Source: Astrocystis sublimbata
Taxonomy: Eukaryota > Ascomycota > Sordariomycetes > Xylariales > Xylariaceae
Length of the DNA: 64,000 nt
Direction: 5' to 3'
Assembly (NCBI GenBank): GCA_022453515.1
Contig: JAJNNY010000005.1
Location: 372,001-436,000 of the forward strand
Part shown: piece by piece, positions 57,321 through 64,000 of the stretch
How positions within the stretch are numbered: position 1 is the stretch's first letter
Layout of the letters: every line of letters starts with the position of its first letter
Made by a program: the position numbers and the translations under genes
The notes under the pieces: generated by a model
What the model was told of the DNA's origin: nothing
Database searches by the model: none
Seen by the model: only the letters and a program-made list of their open reading frames with translations

Positions 57321-58451
57321 TTACTTCTCCAGCTCCTTCTTCTGGCCTTCCAAGATCCAGGCCCGGTTCTTTTCAGCATTTTTATTGAAGTCCTCCTCCG
57401 TCTGCTCTTGAATCTTCTCGTAGTTATGAGTTGTGGGATTATGACGGCCCTTCTCTACGCCTGGTCGCTTCAGCAGCCTCTCAACCCACGCTTGTAGCGC
57501 AGGGTACCCCTTGGGGTCAACACCCGATGATTCTAGCGAGATTTGTCAATATTAAATCACACATTACGGCTATTGGAACAAGTGAATACGTACTTCCAAC
57601 GGCAACCCAGCCCCAGGAGGCAAAATCGGCAATGGTGGCCCGGTCGCCGACGAGGTAGCCGGACTTCGACTTGGCGAGCGTATCGTTCATGGTGCTGTAC
57701 AGACGTTTCACCTCTGCCCTGTAGCGATCGATGCCGTACTGGATCTTCTCAGGGGCATAGCCTGTTGTTGATGCGTATGTGAGCATGATATTGATAAAAA
57801 ATAATGTATTTCACACTGGAATTGCGTGACATACGGTTGAAGTGGTTCAATTGACCCTGCATGGGGCCAAGACCACCCATCTGCCAGTTGAGCTGGCCAT
57901 TATGTGAGCGTTCGTTCAGAGAACTCAAGTATGGCGCTCATTTTACTTACCCAGCTGAGCACCTCGTAGTACTCTGCTGTTCCGATCGGGTAGGAAACCT
58001 TGTGGTCCTTATCGTAACGGTCTACGATGTATTGCAGCATGGCGCCGCTTTCGAATACTTTTGGCATGGGAGTCAGTCTGGGTGCAAAGCGCGAATTGGG
58101 ACAAAAACATCTATGCGCATATTACTCACCGCGGATCTGCTTGCCATCGATCGTGTCGGTCAGAGCTGGTATACGTCCATTGGGGTTGATCTCTAGGAAC
58201 CACGGCTCCTATGTTGGAGGTTAGTCTGGCCCCTCACCCCACGAGATTGTAATGGGTTGTCCGTTACCTTCTGCTCGTTCTTGGCGAAGCTGATGGCGGT
58301 AGTCTGCATTGATGTCAGCTTCACGGCTCACACAATGATACAGACCAACGCGAACCTTGTATTGCAAGTTCAGCTCCTCCAACAAGATGGTGACCTTGAT
58401 GCCGTTTGGCGTCTGTGCGGTGTAGAGGTGGATATCTGTCGGAGTAGCCAT
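57321..58451 (-). CDS. Glutathione S-transferase, Ure2/GstA-like
   Basis: Seven exons join in frame: 58451-58356, 58303-58268, 58208-58130, 58057-57951, 57892-57835, 57761-57594 and 57532-57321, giving 251 residues with six introns of 49-72 nt. The N-terminal thioredoxin-fold domain starts MATPTDIHLYTAQTPNGIKV and includes INPNGRIPALTD with the cis-Pro, then VFESGAMLQYIVDRYD, the Glu-Ser pair binding the glutathione gamma-glutamyl group. The C-terminal helical domain has NWQMGGLGPMQGQLNHF and SGYLVGDRATIADFASWGWV, the family capping box. Such enzymes conjugate or reduce substrates with glutathione in the cytosol, in detoxification or as peroxidases. The charged C-terminal tail (KNAEKNRAWILEGQKKELEK) is slightly longer than usual. 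Six introns in 750 coding bases is dense. Confidence 0.95.
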
Positions 58452-59813
58452 TTTGGGAGAGAATTGGTTTGCGATCTGATTGATTCTTGCTACAGTCATA
58501 AATAGGGAAACCTTTGGTTGTGAAGTTCACGACGTTCACGGCGGGTTTTATATATGGACGGTCTGTGAGGGGTACCTAGGCTCAGTCGCACAATGGGGTG
58601 ATTAGAAATCAGGATGTTGTCATCGTGAGGGACGATCATATCCCGGCTGATTTATAAGATGCGCTGCCCACCCACATCGTGTCACAGGAATTACGCCATG
58701 GGAGGCGCTTCTTAGCTCTTTCCCATTGATTGCTAATGCGCATAGGTGGTACCTTGTATATACTTCGTTGAGCATTGCTTATAGGTACGCAACCCAGTCG
58801 CCGTGCTGCGAGCTTCCAGAGTGGTAGCTGGCTCCCCCGAAGCAAACCCCGCGCCAGGGGACATCCACGCTTAGCCGACACCGGCCGCAGCGCCGAGTGT
58901 GGGCCTATCCGAAATGCATCCATCAGTGGCACCGACAGCCGCCTCGGACTGAAGGCATCGTTTCATGCCATTGTCACTATGTTGAGTCCCGGATATGAAA
59001 TTGCCTTGGCGAACTTGGAAGACAATATTTTCTATGCGAATGTGATTTTCAGATGCACTGTTGCTGGATTGGGCGAATACTACTAGGCGTCATAATTGAG
59101 ACATTTCGCATCAATTGCAAGCCTCAATCACGCCCTGTTTGCATGCAAGACCGCGAGACGTAGTTCAGCATTCAGTAGGACTGTCAATAATGGCGCCTTG
59201 AAACATTGACTTCTATCCTGACGAGTTCGCCATAGGAGAACAGCTGGGTAGCCGTATGGTATACATGCAAACAGCCAGGCCCTTAAACTACCTCGTGTTT
59301 AGCTTTCCAAGATGCACCATGTCACATATTATTACTATGCAAAGGCCATAACACTAGGTGCCCAGAAAAAAAAACATCACCATCTTCAACATGAATACAT
59401 CCAGTTTGGAGTGTGTATATCCTCATGATAGAGCTCAAGTTCTTTCAAGAAAGTGCCGGGATACTCACGGTTGCTTGGTCTTGCAATTCACTGTTGTCAG
59501 CTGTAGCCTCCCACCTGGTTCCTGGGCAACCCTCTCTTGGAGTTCTGGGAAGGAATAAACGTTCGAATAGTTTAATTCTCAAACACAGCAGTGATTCAAC
59601 CCAACTCTAGGTAGGTACTAGCATATGTTTGTCCCTCTGCACCAAGTGCTCGCTGCGTTGCCTACAAGCCAAGCGCAATCTACATCAATCCACAACACCG
59701 AGACATGTCTCCTGTACCACACGCTTCCTTCTTTTGAACCTCACTTTCTCTGTCGGCGTTTTTGCTAGCCTCAATCTCAATTTTAATTCCTACACACTGT
59801 TTTCATTGTAATT
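58452..59813. other. Intergenic region between divergent GST and Rho-like genes
   Basis: It holds the promoters of both genes. A GGTACCTAGGC motif lies at about 58571-58581. An open frame at 58775-59086 (plus) has no recognisable features. Confidence 0.5.
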
Positions 59814-61298
59814 ATGGATTTTGATCCATTTGCTACACCATCCGAGTCTGAACTCAGCTCGGCAACAAAGCCATCAAAGCTATCAAACGAATATCATCTG
59901 CCGACCTCGAGAAGCTTCACCTTTTCCCTTTCTGATATCTGGAAGCCTGCCAAGGAGCCAATCCTGCAGTGGATTCACAACATACCTTCGCCTGCGAAAC
60001 CGAAGCAAGTCGTTGAACCGGCACGATACCATATGCTCAAACACTCTCTTGTACGTACCTGATTTGCCCAGTGACAAATCCGATGCTCTCCTGTGCTCCA
60101 CGCGATATTCTCAATGAGAAAACTTACCAGGTTGCCAGGACCATGACGAGACCGACGATGACTACTCTAGCTTCAATGACCACCGCCATAAGCGGGCGAG
60201 AATGCGTTCAGCAGCTGGAAGCCAATCGATCGCGGAGTCACGCCGCAGCAAGCTGGTAGAGTCAGGTCGCGGCCTCGTCCGACGAGTGTCCAACAGCTGC
60301 AAGCGTGTCGTCTCGCGAGACGGATACCGAAAAGTGTCTGAAAGGCCCGACTCGTACCACAGTCGCGGCGTGACCCCAGCTCCAGAGCCAACACCCTCGC
60401 CTGGCACCCCGAGCTTCACGATGGTCGACCGTCCCAAGATGCGATTCGTATTTGTCGGCGATACCCAGTGCGGGAAATCTAGCATTCTTCTGTAAGCGAT
60501 CGTATCCCTTTCCGTTGTCGCGCTGCTAACTTGCCAAAACCAGACGATTCTACCGTGATACTTTTACCGAGGTAATTCGCCTCTGGAATTATGCCTCGGC
60601 GTAGACTTCAACCAGCTAACCAAGAGTTTCCTAGCATTACAAGCCCACAACATATGAGCTCTTCCATAAGGGCGTCGCAGTCGACGATCAGAGCACCGAC
60701 ATAGAACTCTGGGATACCGCCGGTGACGTCAATCTGAAACAACTCGAGCGCCTCAGCTATCTAGCATGGGACGCGGTGTTCCTCTGCTTCAGCGTTGACA
60801 ACGAGGCGTCCTTCAACAATGCTCGCACCCAGGTTAGTCATATACAGGTTGTGAGTAGCCGGTAATTGCTTGCTGACGAGCGAATGCGACGACGCATACA
60901 GTGGATTGCGCATATCCGTCGCTACACCCGCGGTGCACCCCTCATCCTCGTCGGCACGAAGACTGACCAGCGCACCGGTGCCAGCCTCTGGGCTCCGCTT
61001 TACCCGAACCTCGAGACTAAGATCACGGCTACTGAGGTGAGTATCTTCACAAACTTCCTTGCTGGCTTACGATGGCGGTTCCTAACACGTATTACGACAG
61101 GGTGCGATGACAGCAACCGAGATCGGCGCTATTCGATATGTCGAGTGTTCTGCCAAGACGGGGCAGGGCATCAAAGGTGTTCTCGAAGAGGGCGTCCGCG
61201 CCGTGTTCTACGAGCGTGGTCTTGACGAGGAGCTTGACAAACAGAAACGCAATCGTTATTCTGGAGCGAAGCAGTTTTTCTGCTTCAGTGGAGTATGA
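59814..61298 (+). CDS. Atypical Rho-family small GTPase with long N-terminal extension
   Basis: Six exons, 59814-60054, 60131-60491, 60544-60571, 60635-60832, 60902-61036 and 61101-61298, join in frame to about 386 residues. The first about 180 residues are an Arg/Ser-rich extension of no known fold. Then come the P-loop GDTQCGKSS (about 188-196), YKPTTYELF (switch I), LWDTAGD (switch II), LVGTKTD (base recognition) and ECSAKT (G5). A Rho-type insert lies between the last two (GASLWAPLYPNLETK). The catalytic Gln of DTAGQ is Asp241. The C-terminus ends KQFFCFSGV, with Cys five from the end, so no standard CAAX prenylation box. Rho proteins steer actin and polarity at membranes; this one is probably slow or inactive in hydrolysis and not classically prenylated. 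Confidence 0.88.
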
Positions 61299-62119
61299 GG
61301 CGATGACGTGATGCGAAAGACCTGTCTCCTGCTGGGGTCATGATAAAGGGAAGGGAGGCGGCTGATATATCACTCCAGGCGTGTGTGGCATTGTATGAAT
61401 TGAAGCGGAGGATGAAAGCTGCACGTGTCCTGATTCTGCTGTGACCTCTGTCGAGGCGCAGCTATTGCTCTGAAATAAAATTGGTGGTAGGCAAACATAC
61501 TGGGTATGATAATATTCCGAACAGGCAGACACATAAGTGATTAGGTCACGTATGTACCAAGATGATCAATTGAAGAAAATCAACATCAGGGACTTCCTCC
61601 CGAGGTCGTGGAGTGCAATGCCATCAGACTAAGTAGCCTAAGGTCGAGACATGTGATTATGACTAACGGGTACCTACGTGTAATTAGTATCGCTATTGCT
61701 GTGCGTCTTTACATTTACCACGAGTGTTGGAAGCTCTCCCAAGCTCTCTGAACAGATATGTCAATGTCTCCAGCAAAGATGCAATTTTCAACTAGTCAAG
61801 TTGTGCTGCGAGATTTTGAAACCTCATCAGATGACACATGTTGGACAGAAGGTGTACTTAGACACAGAGAGGTTAAAGTGGATCTAGCCGAGGTCCCGTA
61901 CAGCGCCAACAGGGGAGGTATCTCGAATAGTAGATCTGCTCGCGTCCTATTTACTGCGTACTGCTGACAAAAGCTGGCGCGATTCATCTGATGAAATCAA
62001 TCTCACAGCTCATACCCGATTTTTAATATTGACTGAGATGCATGTTTGAGACGTCGATCAAAACTTATATCCATCAAACAACAGGTTGCTGACAACTGGC
62101 TGCCTCAACATCCCTCACC
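61299..62119. other. Intergenic region
   Basis: No gene supported. It carries the 3' flank of the Rho-like gene and the promoter of the enoyl-CoA isomerase. Two short overlapping open frames at 61696-61967 look like chance. Confidence 0.5.
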
Positions 62120-62950
62120 ATGGCGTCGACAGAGCTGTTTACAGTGCCCATCGCAGCGCTGAAGTCCCACCCAGGCGGTAGTATCGTCTGCACCACGCCA
62201 GCACCCAAAGTCTACCTCCTCACCTTCACATCACCGGCTGACAACCGGCTCACGCCACCCTTCTGCCGCGCGCTGATCGATGCGCTCGACATCATCGAGT
62301 TTGGACACGAGCCGGGCGTCGTGGTCACCACCTCCGGGATCCAGAAATTCTATTCCAATGGCCTCGACCTCGGCCTAGCGATGTCTACGCTGGGCTACTG
62401 GGAGGACAGCCTGTACCCTCTGTATCGGAGGTTTCTGACGTACCCCATGCCCACCGTGGCTATGATCAATGGCCACGCCTTCGCAGGCGGCCTTTTCCTG
62501 GCAATGCATCACGACTACCGCGTCTTCACTGGGAGCGGGCGCGGGTTCGCATGCGTGAATGAGTTGGAGTTCGGCGCGCCGCTGCCCCCGCCACTGTCGG
62601 GCATCGTGCGCATCAAGACTGCACCGCACGTGTATCGCTCACTTGTGCTGGAGGCCAAGCGCTTCAATGCCAAGGCCGCGCTTGAGGCTGGTATTGTTGA
62701 TGCTGTGGGCGAGTTGGATGCTGTGCTGAAGTTGATTGAGGAGCGGGCGCTGGTTACAAAGGGTACGAAGAGCTCATATGGGTGGCTGAAACAGGAAATG
62801 TACAAGGAGTCTGTTGCATTGTTGGACGTGAAGAGTCCGGCTGGTGATACCCCAGAGCAGCTTATACGTGCCAACAAGGCGCGCAAAGAAAGTGGGCAGA
62901 AGTGGCTGAAGGAGTTGAGGGAGAAGCAAAGTCAGAAGGCGAAGTTGTAA
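62120..62950 (+). CDS. Peroxisomal delta3,delta2-enoyl-CoA isomerase / hydratase family protein
   Basis: A single uninterrupted frame of 276 residues. The crotonase fold is clear: LTFTSPADNRLTPPFCRAL at the N-terminus, IQKFYSNGLDLGLA (oxyanion-hole and CoA loop), INGHAFAGGLFLAMHHDYRV (second oxyanion segment) and CVNELEFGAPLPPPLSG. The Glu of NELEFG matches the position of the catalytic acid in the plant and fungal ECI-like branch. The protein ends KAKL; the last three residues AKL fit a type-1 peroxisomal targeting signal. The likely reaction is shifting the double bond of unsaturated fatty acyl-CoAs so that they can enter beta-oxidation. A hydratase activity is less likely, because the second hydratase Glu is not evident. 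It converges with the flavoenzyme gene to its right. Confidence 0.9.
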   Translation: MASTELFTVPIAALKSHPGGSIVCTTPAPKVYLLTFTSPADNRLTPPFCRALIDALDIIEFGHEPGVVVTTSGIQKFYSNGLDLGLAMSTLGYWEDSLYPLYRRFLTYPMPTVAMINGHAFAGGLFLAMHHDYRVFTGSGRGFACVNELEFGAPLPPPLSGIVRIKTAPHVYRSLVLEAKRFNAKAALEAGIVDAVGELDAVLKLIEERALVTKGTKSSYGWLKQEMYKESVALLDVKSPAGDTPEQLIRANKARKESGQKWLKELREKQSQKAKL

Positions 62951-63215
62951 GTAGACCTGTTCACATTCAATATGTATGATCTTATCATGTAAACTACCCG
63001 AGATTTCCGAATCACTATTATACCACCGATTCGCTGTCATGGAACGCACCGAACGCATCACGAGGCTTGATATGAACGAAAGTTGTTGGTCAAAGATCTA
63101 CTGACTTTACTTATATCCAAAACCTGTTATCAGTTACCTACAAAGCACACGGGACCTGTTTGTTCGCCATGCTGCAAGGAGGAGTTGGACAACGCTTGAG
63201 CTACAGTCCGATCTT

Positions 63216-64000
63216 TCATACGGCTCTGGCTCCAGTATCCCGCAATCTCTTAGGCCATATACCCATCTTACCGGGTGAAAGTATGCCATTGGGGTCCAAG
63301 GAGTCCTGACACAAGTCAATACACGTACTCGAACCCCAAGCTTGAAGAAGCGCACTCACCTTTATTGTCTCTACGAATCGTCGGTATGCATGGTCATTGA
63401 AGTCGAATAGGTCGGCATTCTCGTCCATGTGATTGATGTGCGCTCTATACTTCGCAAACCCTCTGCTCGAACCCTCCTTGAAGAGATCGTGGAAAAGTCT
63501 GTCGACGTTGACGCGCTGTTCCTCGCTGGTCTTATCGAAACAGAGCATGCACACGAACACGGCGCACCGCTCTTGCAGGAAGAAATCGCAAAGCAAGTCG
63601 AAGCCGTGGGTTTCAAAGATCTTCCTCGCAGCTTTGACCCAGTCCAGCAGCACCTTGCCGTCGAGTGGCACGATGGGCGAGTATGCCCCGTGGGCACCGA
63701 TGGAGTCCTCTCGCTTGTTGTAGAAGTTCACCATTGGTATACTCCACATACTCGGGACTCCAACCCTAATACCGCCATACGGTTGAGGCACCGAAGTCGC
63801 TTCGAGAAGTCCTCCGTCTTCCCCACTGAACATATTTCGCTGCAGCCTCCCCGTCGGCGCCTTTTCCGTCACAACACGCAGAACCTCGGCATATTGAGCC
63901 TCGATAATATTCGTGGGGCCGTACAGTCCAAACTTGGCGGACCAACATCCGATGTCTAGCTCTTTCTGCAGCTCTTTGATCCGCCATTCCGGGATAGACC
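63216..64000 (-). CDS. Vanillyl-alcohol-oxidase-type FAD-linked oxidase, C-terminal part (5' end outside window)
   Basis: Exons 64000-63360 and 63305-63216 join across a 54-nt GTGAGT...TGTCAG intron. The frame is open at the window edge and begins IPEWRIKELQKELDIGCWSA. It continues with KFGLYGPTNIIEAQY, GGIRVGVPSMWSIPMVNFYN and CDFFLQERCAVFVCML, the substrate (cap) domain of the VAO/4-cresol oxidase family. It ends DPNGILSPGKMGIWPKR, the family's usual C-terminal FAD contact. Members oxidise para-substituted phenols with O2, giving H2O2. About 250 residues are visible of an expected 550 or so; the PCMH FAD domain and the covalent-link His (often in the cap domain) cannot be checked. It converges with the enoyl-CoA isomerase gene. 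Confidence 0.9.
   Translation of the reverse strand, partial: SIPEWRIKELQKELDIGCWSAKFGLYGPTNIIEAQYAEVLRVVTEKAPTGRLQRNMFSGEDGGLLEATSVPQPYGGIRVGVPSMWSIPMVNFYNKREDSIGAHGAYSPIVPLDGKVLLDWVKAARKIFETHGFDLLCDFFLQERCAVFVCMLCFDKTSEEQRVNVDRLFHDLFKEGSSRGFAKYRAHINHMDENADLFDFNDHAYRRFVETIKVSALLQAWGSSTCIDLCQDSLDPNGILSPGKMGIWPKRLRDTGARAV

Overview
This window comes from a filamentous ascomycete (Pezizomycotina). Genes carry short GT-AG introns of about 50-150 nt, a fungal Zn(II)2Cys6 regulator is present, and CON-6, Mmc1-like and NIS1-like proteins are encoded. A central AT-rich block holds retroelements mutated in the manner of repeat-induced point mutation (RIP): only C-to-T and G-to-A transitions, and CAA/CAG/TGG codons turned into TAA/TAG. 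Sordariomycetes is my best guess at class, but the sequence does not prove it.

Left arm (1-16.5 kb): a neighbourhood of secondary-metabolism type. It has a Zn2Cys6 regulator (partial, minus), an FAD monooxygenase (minus), a secreted pepsin-fold protein without catalytic motifs (minus), an MCT-type MFS transporter with an N-terminal 22-residue repeat (plus), a zinc-free MDR oxidoreductase (plus), a frameshifted scrap of a polyketide-synthase acyl-carrier domain, an O-methyltransferase (minus) and a secreted bicovalent BBE-type FAD oxidase (minus). The tailoring genes are intact but no synthase is left, so this looks like a decayed or split cluster at the edge of a transposon block.

Centre (16.57-37.91 kb): three nested Ty3/Gypsy chromovirus LTR elements, each bounded exactly by LTRs and a 5-bp target duplication. 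Outer element A (331-bp LTRs, GCTAG) was interrupted by element B (474-bp LTRs, CTTAC) and separately by element C (499/498-bp LTRs, TAGAC). B and C share gag-pol and the end of the LTR, but have unrelated 3' modules: the first half of the LTR (U3) plus the zone between chromodomain and 3' LTR. In both, that zone holds an antisense reading frame with a Zn2Cys6-like cysteine pattern and a charged helical tail. This is the most interesting signal in the window.

Right arm (37.9-64 kb): an ordinary gene-rich region. It holds a CON-6 protein and a fragment of a second copy, a very large WW-domain Gln/Pro-rich protein, a long gene-empty stretch (46-49.8 kb), a NIS1-like small secreted protein, the ERAD ubiquitin-conjugating enzyme Ubc7, a mitochondrial Mmc1-like protein, a small Myb/SANT-like nuclear protein, a Ure2-like glutathione S-transferase with six introns, an atypical Rho-family GTPase, a peroxisomal enoyl-CoA isomerase and the 3' part of a vanillyl-alcohol-oxidase-type flavoenzyme that runs off the window. 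Exon limits are my own reading of splice sites and reading frame and were not tested against transcripts.
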